Assembly: GCF_001375515.1 (NCBI RefSeq) | Contig: NZ_CTDX01000013.1 | Coordinates: forward strand, 124,001-188,000 | DNA length: 64,000 nt | Direction of reading: 5' to 3' | Origin: Bacillus kwashiorkori | GTDB taxonomy: Bacteria > Bacillota > Bacilli > Bacillales > Caldibacillaceae | Shown here: piece by piece, positions 45,974 to 54,519 of the stretch | Layout of the letters: every line of letters starts with the position of its first letter | Numbering within the stretch: the first letter of the stretch is position 1 | Position numbers and translations under genes: made by a program | The notes under the pieces: model-generated | Told to the model about the DNA's origin: nothing | Databases searched by the model: none | Seen by the model: the letters and a program-made list of their open reading frames with translations, nothing else

Positions 45974-46162
45974 CTATATGTAAAAAGTGAGAAAAACACT
46001 AAAAAAGGTGACTACAATAATACATCTCACAATTTCTTCTCACAACAAGTGAGAAAGAAATACACTACTCTACCTATTTTATTTAGTATCCAAAGATAAA
46101 AATGGTAAAATTAGTCATTATGTTATTATTTATCAGAGTCTAACATCATATGAGGTGAAGTC
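45974..46162. other. Junction sequence with nested GTGAGAA repeats
   Basis: Begins right at the yhaM break. GTGAGAA/TTCTCAC elements occur several times (about 45986, 46026 and 46041), including a hairpin TTCTCAC-AACAA-GTGAGAA. AAAAAGTGAGAAA at the break recurs inverted near 54845-54860. Possible remains of a mobile-element end; no transposase or integrase was found. Confidence 0.35.
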
Positions 46163-46459
46163 ATGAAAGTTTATTTTAGTTCGCCCAGTATTTCAAGCGA
46201 AATCGTGGAACGTTTAAAGACAGATATTAGAAGCTCGAAAAATCGAATACTTACGGCTAGTTATTCCTTAACCAAGCCTTCAAATTTACAATCAATTAAA
46301 GATAGCAGAGCAACAATTTAAAGGTTTATTGTTTAAACCAGATGATGATCTAATCTAAAATCCGAAAAAAAGACTCCCATTACAAAGCACTATAAATTTA
46401 TTATAATAGATGATGTATATGGGTTGGTTCATTTAACTGTTCCACGAATGCCACTTTAA
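46163..46459 (+). pseudogene. Decayed phospholipase D-like nuclease
   Basis: ATG at 46163 with GAGGTGA upstream gives KVYFSSPSISSEIVERLKTD followed by RILTASYSLTKPSN, then a stop at 46319-46321. Further on, HYKFIIIDD (HxKxxxxD catalytic motif) is in another frame, ending in a TAA near 46459. The two ends of a PLD-family protein with the middle missing. PLD nucleases are common in phage-defence islands. Non-functional as it stands. Confidence 0.6.
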
Positions 46460-46479
46460 GAAACTGGGAAAATTTAATA

Positions 46480-47976
46480 CTATAATCTATAAAATACTTC
46501 TCTATGTTTATTCTTTCTTAAATTTCGTATCAATTGTGATACTGCTTCCTTGTTTATTATCCCTTTTTCTTGAAACCTATCTAAAACAGCATCATTCTCA
46601 GATATTATTGAAGAGTGAAACTGAGTACCAATGAAGTAATACTTATAATCATTTGATCTATTGTGTTCTTCTACTTGGAGATCACTAAGACTATATACTT
46701 CATCATCAATTTCTATATATCCTGCACTGAGGTGATGGGCTTCCACTATATGTTCATTGTTTATTATTAATGCATAATAAGCCCCCTCTCCATTTATAAT
46801 AAAAGGTTCATTTTCTTCTGTTTCAAATATGATTAAATCATCATAGCTACTACCTGTATACAACCATATTCCTTTGATTTTTAATTCTCTATAATCTATC
46901 AATATTTTTTTATTTCCCAAATACTGAAGTTTGCGGAAATCACTATTTCCTATTCCAGTATTAAACCAAAGTTTACGTTTGAAGTTCTGTTTATTGATAT
47001 TTTCCACTAATCTTTTTATATATTTTTCATCTTCAACGAACTGTATCCCTTGAGAAACAGAGGGACAAGTTGCCCTAATAGCATCATTTAATAAATACAT
47101 TTCTTCAAAAGGGTCAACTTCTTTTCTAGATTCTTTAATTTCATCAATATGTTTAAAAATTTCATTAACACTCTGATACCTTTGTTCATAATTATTATCA
47201 AGACACTTATTTAATACGATATCAATAACTTCTGCTTCTTCTGATTTAAAGATATCAGTAATTCTACTTCTATTTGTTCCTCTATGTGTTGCTCCAAACG
47301 CATACCATTGGCAAACTTGACCAAGAGCATAAATATCCATTGATGGTGCAGGAATAACATCTCTATTTGCTTGTTCAGGAGCTGAAAACTCATAATTCGC
47401 TAACCTTTCTCTCTTTTCAGTTTTTGCTTTCAATGTGTATAATTCAGGATTATAGCTAGCAATACCAAAATCAGTTAAAACAAAGTCAACTTCTTTTGTT
47501 ACTAAAATATTCTCAGGCTTAATGTCCCTATGTATTATTCCAATTTTGTGTATCTTTTCTAAAGTATTAAGTAAAAAGTAAAATAATTTTATAAATGTTT
47601 CTTCACTTATTTCCTTAGTATCCTCTCTGAAACTTTTTAATGATTTTTCATACTTTTTCATAATAATGGCTGGGATCGAATAACCATCTTCAAATAGAAT
47701 TTCTTCATAATTTATATAGTTAACAATGTTACTACGATCTTCCAATAAATTAATATTAAAATATTCTGCTCTAAAACGCTGTAATTTACTCGATTGTTTA
47801 TCCTCTACAAGAAATTTTATTGCAACCTCTTGATTATTTAGGATTCCAGAATAAACAAGTCCATTACCACCTTGACCTATCTGCTTTAAATCAGAAACTT
47901 CTCCTAATGTCAAAATAATAGACTTGTTGTTTTGCTTTATAAAACTACTTATCCTTTTTACCGCATTTTCAGACAT
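46480..47976 (-). CDS. Hanks-type Ser/Thr protein kinase with an unassigned C-terminal region
   Basis: 498 residues. Kinase motifs intact: Gly-loop GQGGNG (34-39), Lys54 (VAIKFL), HRDIKPEN (149-156), DFGIAS (169-174), SAPEQA, MDIYALGQ. After about residue 290 there is a 200-residue region without a membrane helix or PASTA repeats, rich in Ile/Glu/Asn, that I cannot assign. So it is cytosolic and not a PrkC-type kinase. SD GGGAGG. Next to a Gabija-like operon on the same strand but 500 bases apart. A defence or abortive-infection kinase is plausible; the target is unknown. Confidence 0.85.
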   Translation of the reverse strand: MSENAVKRISSFIKQNNKSIILTLGEVSDLKQIGQGGNGLVYSGILNNQEVAIKFLVEDKQSSKLQRFRAEYFNINLLEDRSNIVNYINYEEILFEDGYSIPAIIMKKYEKSLKSFREDTKEISEETFIKLFYFLLNTLEKIHKIGIIHRDIKPENILVTKEVDFVLTDFGIASYNPELYTLKAKTEKRERLANYEFSAPEQANRDVIPAPSMDIYALGQVCQWYAFGATHRGTNRSRITDIFKSEEAEVIDIVLNKCLDNNYEQRYQSVNEIFKHIDEIKESRKEVDPFEEMYLLNDAIRATCPSVSQGIQFVEDEKYIKRLVENINKQNFKRKLWFNTGIGNSDFRKLQYLGNKKILIDYRELKIKGIWLYTGSSYDDLIIFETEENEPFIINGEGAYYALIINNEHIVEAHHLSAGYIEIDDEVYSLSDLQVEEHNRSNDYKYYFIGTQFHSSIISENDAVLDRFQEKGIINKEAVSQLIRNLRKNKHREVFYRL

Positions 47977-48492
47977 TCTTATCCTCCCGTTTCTAGAATA
48001 ATTTTAACCCTTGAAGAAACATATTTTATATCAATAATTATTAACAAACCAATACTTATCGATATATTAATAATCATTCTCCAGTTATATTAATTAATAT
48101 CCTTTACTCGGTCTCCTTCAACTAAATTTCTCACCAGTTGAAGAACTACAAGTATATTCATAGATTATATGACTTTAAAAGTTCCTCGCTTATTCCATTA
48201 AACGGCCCGATTGTTGAAGATTAGGGTTCCTACTTTTGATTATAAACACCTATGATATTCATACTTTTATAAAATATAATATTCTGCCAAAACAAACATA
48301 TGTTAAATGCCAATTCATAAAATATAAAAATTTCAAACTGATCTTTTTTTAGACAAAAAATTGGACACTCTATCTGTTTATGTTACATTTTTAATGTCTG
48401 TATCAGGAACGGAAACTCGTTATTATTTTTATCCTCTTCTTTTAACTAAATAATTCCCCCAAAATAATCACTTAATTATTTTCTTTTAGAAA
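47977..48492. other. Intergenic region between helicase and kinase genes
   Basis: 516 bases, AT-rich. One perfect inverted repeat CTTCAACT (48116-48123)/AGTTGAAG (48136-48143). No ORF with a ribosome site was found. Probably the kinase promoter region, since the kinase reads leftward from 47976. Confidence 0.4.
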
Positions 48493-50286
48493 CTACTTTG
48501 TTAAAAATTCGTTATCATATTTAAAAGAGACTTCAGCTAAATTTTCATTAATTCTATAAGGGAATCCATTTATAGTGGTTCTTCCTTGTTCAGCAAATAA
48601 GTGCAAATTAGTTTTCGCCCTAGAACCAATAACATATAACATCTTTTTAGAGGCAGATTGTGCTTCATATTTTGGTTTATTAATAATGGAACTCCAATGA
48701 GGAACATACCCCCACAATAATCCAAAGGCTATAACTGTCTCAAATTCCTCACCTTTTACCCCATGACAGGTATTAATAACAATTCCTTTATCTGCACTAA
48801 AAACACTTTTAAAGTAATTAACATCACTTGGAATCCCATCAAATTCTTTTGATTCATATCGTTTATTTATACTTTTAAAAAATGCATATAGCTGATCATT
48901 AAGTACAGGATGAATATTTAAATCAATCTCCAATGCTTCAAAAAAACTCTTAAAAGCAATTTCTAGATACCTTACTCCCTCCGTTTCTCTAGGCTTTATA
49001 GAATTTATTAACCTCAAATATTTCCTACAATCTTTATGTTCAAATCCTAATGTTCCGTTTGTATATGTATTTATTTGTTCAATTATTTGGCGAATCCATC
49101 TGAAACGATTTAACGATGTTTCAGGAGTTATCTCGGTTAAGAAAAGTCTAGATAATCTCCACCAAAGGTTCTCTTTATTTCTTGGTAATGGTGTAAGTCC
49201 GGGAGCATCAAATGGGACATTTGGTAACAATGATTTTAATTTTTTAGCTAAAGGGGTTAGAAAATACCACTGTGGTGCAATGATACATATTTCGTTTGGT
49301 TTAACACCACTTTCTATGTTTTGTGTGATTATCTTCGCGAATTCATTAGGTAGATTGTTTTTATCCGTTACTGTATCTAGTGTTATAATTCCGGCTTTTT
49401 CTGAATTAGCTCCTAAAGCTTTTATATTTACATCTGTTGATTGAAAATTCCTAAAAAAATCTATCACTCTTTGAGAAGAACGGTAATTACCGGGTAACTC
49501 TTTAACAACAATTTCTTCGTTCCCTGTGTCTCCCTGAATCTCATAAGGAGTTTTTGCTATTCCCCCCAAAGATTCATAAATAGCTTGGTCAGGATCACCA
49601 ACCAAAAACAACTTACAATCATTACAACTTTCCTTAATAATTTGGCCAATTATTGCATACTGTAAATCTTGAGTATCTTGATACTCGTCTACGAAAATAT
49701 ATCCAAATAAATTAGCTAAATGAAAGCGTATTTTTGGATAATTTTCTAATAATCTATTTGAATAGTACAGTATCAAATCAAAATCTATTTCTTTATTCTG
49801 AAGAATGGATTGGTGAAATTCTGAAGCTATCTCATTTTTATATCGATCTTCATTTAAATAATGACCCTTTCTATCAAAGCTTGTATTAATATTGACATTA
49901 TACGGTAAAGAGTTTTTTTCTTTTAATTGATTAAGTATCATATTCTTTTTATTTTCATCTATTATGGAAAAACCGTGTACAAGGTTAGGCTCGTAAACGG
50001 AATAGGGTTGAATAATCCATTGATAACAAAAGGAATGTATAGTCCCCGCCCAAAGCTGTTCTTGAGATATGCCCATTTCATCAAGTCGCTTTTGAATTTC
50101 TTCTGCTGCCCTGTTAGTAAACGTCAAAGCAACAACATATTTCTTCTTACTTTCCAAGTTTTCAAGTTCATATGCAATCTTTCGAGTTAAAACACGTGTT
50201 TTCCCACTACCGGGACATGCAATCACTAATGTATTCCTTTTACTAAGAACTGCGTCAATTTGATGAGAATTTAAACCTTCTAGCAT
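48493..50286 (-). CDS. gajB: UvrD-like helicase, Gabija GajB-type
   Basis: 597 residues. SF1A helicase: Walker A ACPGSGKT (23-30), Ia TFTNRAAEEI, II VDEYQDTQD (199-207), III FLVGDPDQAIYESLGG, IV NYRSS, V TCHGVKGEEFETV, VI MLYVIGSRAKTNLHLF. The UvrD-like gene immediately downstream of an OLD nuclease and overlapping it by seven bases is the hallmark of Gabija, where GajB acts with the GajA nuclease against phage DNA. Longer than many GajB proteins (about 500). Confidence 0.85.
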   Translation of the reverse strand: MLEGLNSHQIDAVLSKRNTLVIACPGSGKTRVLTRKIAYELENLESKKKYVVALTFTNRAAEEIQKRLDEMGISQEQLWAGTIHSFCYQWIIQPYSVYEPNLVHGFSIIDENKKNMILNQLKEKNSLPYNVNINTSFDRKGHYLNEDRYKNEIASEFHQSILQNKEIDFDLILYYSNRLLENYPKIRFHLANLFGYIFVDEYQDTQDLQYAIIGQIIKESCNDCKLFLVGDPDQAIYESLGGIAKTPYEIQGDTGNEEIVVKELPGNYRSSQRVIDFFRNFQSTDVNIKALGANSEKAGIITLDTVTDKNNLPNEFAKIITQNIESGVKPNEICIIAPQWYFLTPLAKKLKSLLPNVPFDAPGLTPLPRNKENLWWRLSRLFLTEITPETSLNRFRWIRQIIEQINTYTNGTLGFEHKDCRKYLRLINSIKPRETEGVRYLEIAFKSFFEALEIDLNIHPVLNDQLYAFFKSINKRYESKEFDGIPSDVNYFKSVFSADKGIVINTCHGVKGEEFETVIAFGLLWGYVPHWSSIINKPKYEAQSASKKMLYVIGSRAKTNLHLFAEQGRTTINGFPYRINENLAEVSFKYDNEFLTK

Positions 50287-52424
50287 AATTGATACTCCTC
50301 ATATGATTTTATAAATAAAAACAGATTATCATTTTCTTCTAAATAATCTTTTAATAAACTACTCAGCTGGTTTAAAGTCCTTTCTTCTCGTGGAATATCA
50401 TTTAATTTTTGAAGAAAATCTTTAAGTTCCCTTTCATCATTCATTTTTTCAACTCTATACTTTGCAATTTTCTCAAAATGTTTGTAACTAATATGACCCG
50501 ATGAAAATGCAATTGCCTCTAGGATATAGGTAGGAATATATGTTTCAAAAGTAACTTCTTCTGCCAGAATAAGTGCAAACCACCCCTTACCAACAACCTT
50601 GTCTGCTAAACGAAGGGTTTCAAGTCCAACTTTAATTTCATCTTTGGACATTAATAGTGCTTTAGAATCATCTATAGATTTTTTCTTTTTGTATATTTTA
50701 CTTAGCGTTTTTATTATTTCTGGGATATTACCTTCTAAAACAAAGTCAATTTCAAAAGTATAATTAGCATAAAATGCTTGAACCCATTTATTTCCTTTAC
50801 AATATTCATCTAGTTTCTTTTTTCTTTCTTCTCCCTTGATAGCGGAGTTCCTAAATTTTTTCATTTCATCCGTATCTTCATCTTTAGGACCATCTAAAGG
50901 AATTAAAGATTGATCATGATCAGTTATTATTGCACATTTTCTTCTGATTCTCTGATCATCAAATAGATCTGCAATATGTTCAAAAACTGTACTATTCATA
51001 TTAATTAGACTTACTCCTACTTCATCTAGGCTAATACCAAATACTCTTTTAAATAAAATTGGAATAAGAATTAACTCTGCATCACCTTCAACTAAAATAA
51101 CACCTTTTGCAAATAACAATGTACTTCTAGTCGCATCAAGGTATCTTTCAATTTTTTTACTCTCTTCATCAGAAAGTCCATTACTTGGTTGGCAAACTAC
51201 TGTTTCATCTTTTTCTTTACTTAGTATATTTATAGACTGAATCTTATTAGCTGAGGAAATATGGGTTGAATGCGTTGTCATTATAACTTGTGTATTTTGG
51301 AACTTGAAATTATCAAACATTGTTTTTTGAATATGTGTATGTATATGGGCTTCTGGCTCCTCAATTAGCAAAAAGTGTGCAGCTTTTAGCTCAGTTGGCT
51401 GCTTGTATTCATATTCTAATAACTTTAAAGTTATATATATTAAATTAGCACCACCTAAACTGAGATCTTCCAGTTTACCTTGATAGCTTCCTTCTTCTCC
51501 ATCTCCTACCCAAAGAGCTAATGATTGAAATAACTTATTTATATCCTCTGGTAATTCAGAACGAATACTTAAACTTGGAGCATATGTAAAACCAATAGTC
51601 GAATCTAGTGTCTTTCTAACCTTTTCAGTTAATTGATTAATCTCAGGAAGAGAACTAATTATATAATTTAAATCTGTTATCCTATCTGTAATCTCAGTCG
51701 AGTCCTCTAGTAATATATTATTTGCAGATCCCCTTAATAAATTTAACAATGGGCTTTTTCTAGTTTTTCTCAAATCTGCAATTACATCACGTAAAGCCTT
51801 TATGTATGTACAAGCTATCTCTGATCGAATTAAATAAATTTGAGATGTAGTTATACCTAACAAATCTCTGTTTTCATCATCAGGATTAGGAAATTCAATG
51901 TGATCAAAATCACCAACTAACTGTTTATAAATGGAATCGTCAGAAAAATCCGCATTACCTCTAAAACTATAAACAGCTTCATAATCATTTATAGTTATTT
52001 CGTCTAGAATATTATTTAATTTTTCTTGATCTTTATCTTCAAATAATGACAATTCATACAATTTTTTTCTAATTTTCTTATTAGGTCTATAATAAAAATG
52101 GTAAGAACCACTATTTGACTCTGTCGCATCTTCAAGTTTATGAGCCAACAAATTTGCACCTTCACTCTCATCCAGATCTTCAAACTCTAGCGAAATAATT
52201 ATCCAGTGTCCTTGCCACCTATCGAGACCTCTATTAAAATCAGTTTCTACTAATCTCGATGCACTTATGGGAAGGTTACTATCTAACATTAATCGTATTG
52301 CAAAAAAGGCATTTGTTTTGCCAGAACCATTTTCTCCAATCAATGTGTTTACACCCGGTCTAAACAAAAAATTTTGATTTCTAAAATTCCTAAAATTACT
52401 TATATGCAACTTCGAAATATACAT
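50280..52424 (-). CDS. gajA: OLD-family ATPase/TOPRIM nuclease, Gabija GajA-type
   Basis: 714 residues. N-terminal ABC-type ATPase: Walker A GENGSGKT (30-37), signature LSLGGAN (321-327), Walker B FLLIEEPEAHIH (351-362), His switch TTHS (383-386). C-terminal TOPRIM: ILVEGDAE (443-450) and the acidic TDHD (501-504). Class 2 OLD proteins are those next to a UvrD helicase, as here. GajA nicks DNA and is activated by NTP depletion in characterised systems. First gene of the pair. The long C-terminal tail beyond TOPRIM is unassigned. Confidence 0.87.
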   Translation of the reverse strand: MYISKLHISNFRNFRNQNFLFRPGVNTLIGENGSGKTNAFFAIRLMLDSNLPISASRLVETDFNRGLDRWQGHWIIISLEFEDLDESEGANLLAHKLEDATESNSGSYHFYYRPNKKIRKKLYELSLFEDKDQEKLNNILDEITINDYEAVYSFRGNADFSDDSIYKQLVGDFDHIEFPNPDDENRDLLGITTSQIYLIRSEIACTYIKALRDVIADLRKTRKSPLLNLLRGSANNILLEDSTEITDRITDLNYIISSLPEINQLTEKVRKTLDSTIGFTYAPSLSIRSELPEDINKLFQSLALWVGDGEEGSYQGKLEDLSLGGANLIYITLKLLEYEYKQPTELKAAHFLLIEEPEAHIHTHIQKTMFDNFKFQNTQVIMTTHSTHISSANKIQSINILSKEKDETVVCQPSNGLSDEESKKIERYLDATRSTLLFAKGVILVEGDAELILIPILFKRVFGISLDEVGVSLINMNSTVFEHIADLFDDQRIRRKCAIITDHDQSLIPLDGPKDEDTDEMKKFRNSAIKGEERKKKLDEYCKGNKWVQAFYANYTFEIDFVLEGNIPEIIKTLSKIYKKKKSIDDSKALLMSKDEIKVGLETLRLADKVVGKGWFALILAEEVTFETYIPTYILEAIAFSSGHISYKHFEKIAKYRVEKMNDERELKDFLQKLNDIPREERTLNQLSSLLKDYLEENDNLFLFIKSYEEYQLC

Positions 52425-52714
52425 TGCCTATCCTACCTTATCGTTTAATTTTTATGTTAATTATACCACTATATTATATATTTGATGTTATTTTAAAATT
52501 CTATATATACAACTATACCATTTTTATTTTTAAGAAAAATGACATACCTCGCTACGCTGATTTGATTTATTATCTACCGTACCGAACCTTACCGAACCGT
52601 ATCGTACCTTGCCCTACCAAAGCTTGCCATACCGGGCCGAACCGCACCATATTGACCTATATCATCAGCAATAAGGAGGTCACCCTTATTGGACGGATGA
52701 CTATTACATCCGTT
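52425..52714. other. gajA upstream region with tandem hairpins
   Basis: 290 bases. The gajA-proximal part is AT-rich and is followed by the pentamer array (52575-52654). Next come two adjacent hairpins: AATAAGG/CCTTATT (52670-52690) and ACGGATG/CATCCGT (52693-52713). The second hairpin lies one base beyond the HNH stop codon. Neither hairpin has a T-run. Confidence 0.5.
52575..52654. repeat. Degenerate pentanucleotide array, consensus TACCG, 16 units
   Basis: Sixteen consecutive five-base units in strict phase; most have CC at positions 3-4 (TACCG, AACCG, TACCT, GGCCG, TGCCA and similar). In minus-strand (gajA-direction) RNA the units read CGGUA. The composition is sharply G+C-richer than the flanks. 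Lies 150-230 bases upstream of gajA and 60 bases beyond the end of the HNH gene. Confidence 0.75.
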
Positions 52715-53017
52715 TCAACTTTTTACATCTTCCCAAATTAATTCTCGCCAATTTGGTGGAATTACCCCCTTTTTTAATGCTCTTTGAACCATACCCCTAT
52801 GTTTAATATCCGCCCTTAACACATGGCATTTATAACATAAAGTTCTTAGATTAGATAACTTGTTATTTGCAAATACTCCACTTCTTATATGATCTATATG
52901 GCATTCCTTTAAACTTACCTCAACACTGCAACGAACACATTTACCTTTATCTCTTTTCCAAATAATCGGTCTGATATTTTTGTACCATGTTTCAGTGGGT
53001 AATCTTTTCTTAGGCAT
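52715..53017 (-). CDS. HNH endonuclease
   Basis: 100 residues. CxxC (Cys27, Cys30) and CxxCH (Cys61-His65) zinc ligands frame the core: ECHIDHIRSGVFANNKLSNLRTLCYKCH, with His40, Asp42, His43 and Asn56 as catalytic-type residues. Ribosome site GGAGGAAAG lies within the end of the upstream gene, and the start overlaps its stop by eight bases, so the two are translated together. Phage and island HNH nucleases of this size nick or cut DNA; the target is unknown. Confidence 0.85.
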   Translation of the reverse strand: MPKKRLPTETWYKNIRPIIWKRDKGKCVRCSVEVSLKECHIDHIRSGVFANNKLSNLRTLCYKCHVLRADIKHRGMVQRALKKGVIPPNWRELIWEDVKS

Positions 53018-53603
53018 TTAATCTTTCCTCCAAAAAATTAAAATCTAACACCTCAAATCGACCATATCCAATTTTCCTACCATCTCCGAGTCCTGCAAAA
53101 GCTCCAGCATCAATGCAAATAGATTCCATTTGATTTCTGCTTATTAAAGAATTATCCCATATAATATCAAATCTTGTTTCCCAACCAACTGATGTTGCTA
53201 GACGATATCTTATGTTTTTAACCCCTCTTCTTGATACGGGCCGAACATCTATGTATACTTCTTCAGTGCTATCCTTAGTTAATTCATTTTCGTCATAAAC
53301 AAATCTATTCAACAATAATTTATCCGTTATTACTTGCAATGTGGCTGATACTACAGGTTCCATTGTTCCACGTCCATATGGTGTATGCTTTGCTCCTGCT
53401 CTTAGACAAGAAAAAATGTAATCCGAGTTAAGATATAATTGTCCTTCTTTAGTGACTTGGTAACTGCTTCTCCACTCATCTGGATTATTTCCTGCCACTC
53501 CCTTCTTTTCCTTTTTTACAAGGGGAATAGATTCAATTGTAAAGTTATTGAATAGTAATGGTCTATTACCTCTAATTTTTACTTCTGCCATTATAAGCGT
53601 CAC
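53010..53603 (-). CDS. RAMP-like protein of unknown function, coupled to HNH
   Basis: 197 residues from a GTG at 53603 with GAGGTG seven bases upstream; the ATG at 53591 lacks a site. The start VKIRGNRPLLFNNF, the central 'YIDVRPVSRRGVKNIRYRLA' with W-E-x-x-F, and the glycine-rich end AGAFAGLGDGRKIGYGRFEV resemble small phage/island proteins with a ferredoxin-like, RAMP/Cas7-type look. No active-site residues are obvious. Inferred to bind nucleic acid, perhaps guiding or regulating the HNH partner. I do not know a characterised homologue. Confidence 0.6.
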   Translation of the reverse strand: MTLIMAEVKIRGNRPLLFNNFTIESIPLVKKEKKGVAGNNPDEWRSSYQVTKEGQLYLNSDYIFSCLRAGAKHTPYGRGTMEPVVSATLQVITDKLLLNRFVYDENELTKDSTEEVYIDVRPVSRRGVKNIRYRLATSVGWETRFDIIWDNSLISRNQMESICIDAGAFAGLGDGRKIGYGRFEVLDFNFLEERLNA

Positions 53604-53622
53604 AATCTCTCACCTCAAAATG

Positions 53623-53636
53623 ATACTTATAAGTAT
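53623..53636. promoter_or_regulatory. Perfect palindrome in the XRE / RAMP-HNH divergent promoter
   Basis: ATACTTATAAGTAT, a 14-base perfect palindrome in the 111-base gap, 20 bases before the GTG at 53603. Placed as an operator for the XRE protein. A related sequence, ATATACTTATAGG, precedes the zinc-ribbon gene (about 54490). Confidence 0.5.
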
Positions 53637-53714
53637 AGTTTTATCGTTTTTTTATACTTTATGCATCTTAATTTGTGATGACCTCTTTTCTAATCTAAAG
53701 TAAGAGGTGATAAG

Positions 53715-54071
53715 ATGTCAGATTTTTTAAAGTTAGTCGGAGATAAAGTAAGATTGCATAGAAAAGAAAGAGGTTTGACTCAAGAAGAAGTAGCTGAAAT
53801 GTCTGATCTTCAAACTTCCTATATCGGAGGAATTGAACGAGGAGAAAGGAATATTTCTTTACTGACATTAGAAAAAATAATTAAGTCATTGAATATATCA
53901 CCAGAATCCTTTTTTAGTTTTAAAGATATAGACATATCAGACAAAAGTAATGTAGATCAAGTTATTACAATTCACAAAAACTTACTTCAATCACGTAATA
54001 TTGAAGAAATAAAATCAATACATAATATTACTAAAGATATTCTTACCTTAATTGATTCACAAAAGAAATAA
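53715..54071 (+). CDS. XRE/Cro-family transcriptional regulator
   Basis: 118 residues. N-terminal HTH_3 (about 4-62: LVGDKVRLHRKERGLTQEEVAEMSDLQTSYIGGIERGERNISLLTLEKI), C-terminal helical tail of about 50 residues, possibly for dimerisation. SD AAGAGGTGAT. Divergent from the RAMP-like/HNH pair, so probably its repressor. Ends in a clear terminator. Confidence 0.88.
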   Translation: MSDFLKLVGDKVRLHRKERGLTQEEVAEMSDLQTSYIGGIERGERNISLLTLEKIIKSLNISPESFFSFKDIDISDKSNVDQVITIHKNLLQSRNIEEIKSIHNITKDILTLIDSQKK

Positions 54072-54519
54072 ATTCATTTTCATACATTAGTTGTATAATA
54101 ATATTATTTGCTACTAAGAAAATACAAAAGAGGAAATGCCCAAGCATTTCCTCTTTTTATATTTATTTTAATTAAAGAATGTGAATGGTGTAAAAACTTT
54201 ATAATGGTAGGTAATGTATTCTCTAAATGATATTCATAAAAATTTTAAAGGTATGATTACATTCTCATATTCAACTTTGAATTATGAAGTAGAAAAATCC
54301 AACCCTAAAACTTAGAGTTGGATTTTTCCATTTCTTTAGAAATCCTATGTATGTGCAAGCTTGTTACAATCCATAAGACAACTAATTAACGATTAATATA
54401 TATAATACCCAATTATAATCTTCATTAAACATATTATAAATAGTGATACTAGTATATCTATCTAAACTTCATTTTTTATAGTCATTTGATATATACTTAT
54501 AGGAAAAGGCGGTATGAGA
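54072..54519 (+). other. Intergenic region with two terminator-like hairpins and a possible 33-codon ORF
   Basis: 448 bases. The XRE terminator is at 54126-54158. A second hairpin, AAAAATCCAAC/GTTGGATTTTT (about 54293-54327), follows a 33-codon reading frame, MYSLNDIHKNFKG... (54214-54315), which has a TATAAT-like box upstream but a weak ribosome site. The hairpin overlaps the end of that frame. The peptide is uncertain. Confidence 0.35.
54126..54158 (+). terminator. Terminator of the XRE gene
   Basis: AAAGAGGAAATGC, loop CCAA, GCATTTCCTCTTT, then Ts. Confidence 0.9.

Noticed and set aside
45985-46055. Small CRISPR array from the repeated GTGAGAA/TTCTCAC elements
   Set aside because: Repeats are seven bases, irregularly spaced and in both orientations; they form hairpins rather than a repeat-spacer pattern.
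43591-46123. 16-base direct repeat AAATTAGTCATTATGT at 43591 and 46108 as possible attachment sites of an element
   Set aside because: The segment between includes core genes (yhaI, prsA, yhaL) in normal order, and AT-rich DNA yields such matches by chance.
52424-52741. 105-codon plus-strand frame through the pentamer array
   Set aside because: Composed of array-encoded and AT-rich sequence, no ribosome site, antisense to the gajA leader and HNH end. It is a by-product of the repeat phase.
53010-53603. CRISPR-Cas type III component
   Set aside because: No cas1, cas2, cas10 or repeat-spacer array in the window; the pentamer array has no spacers. Only a fold-level resemblance is claimed.
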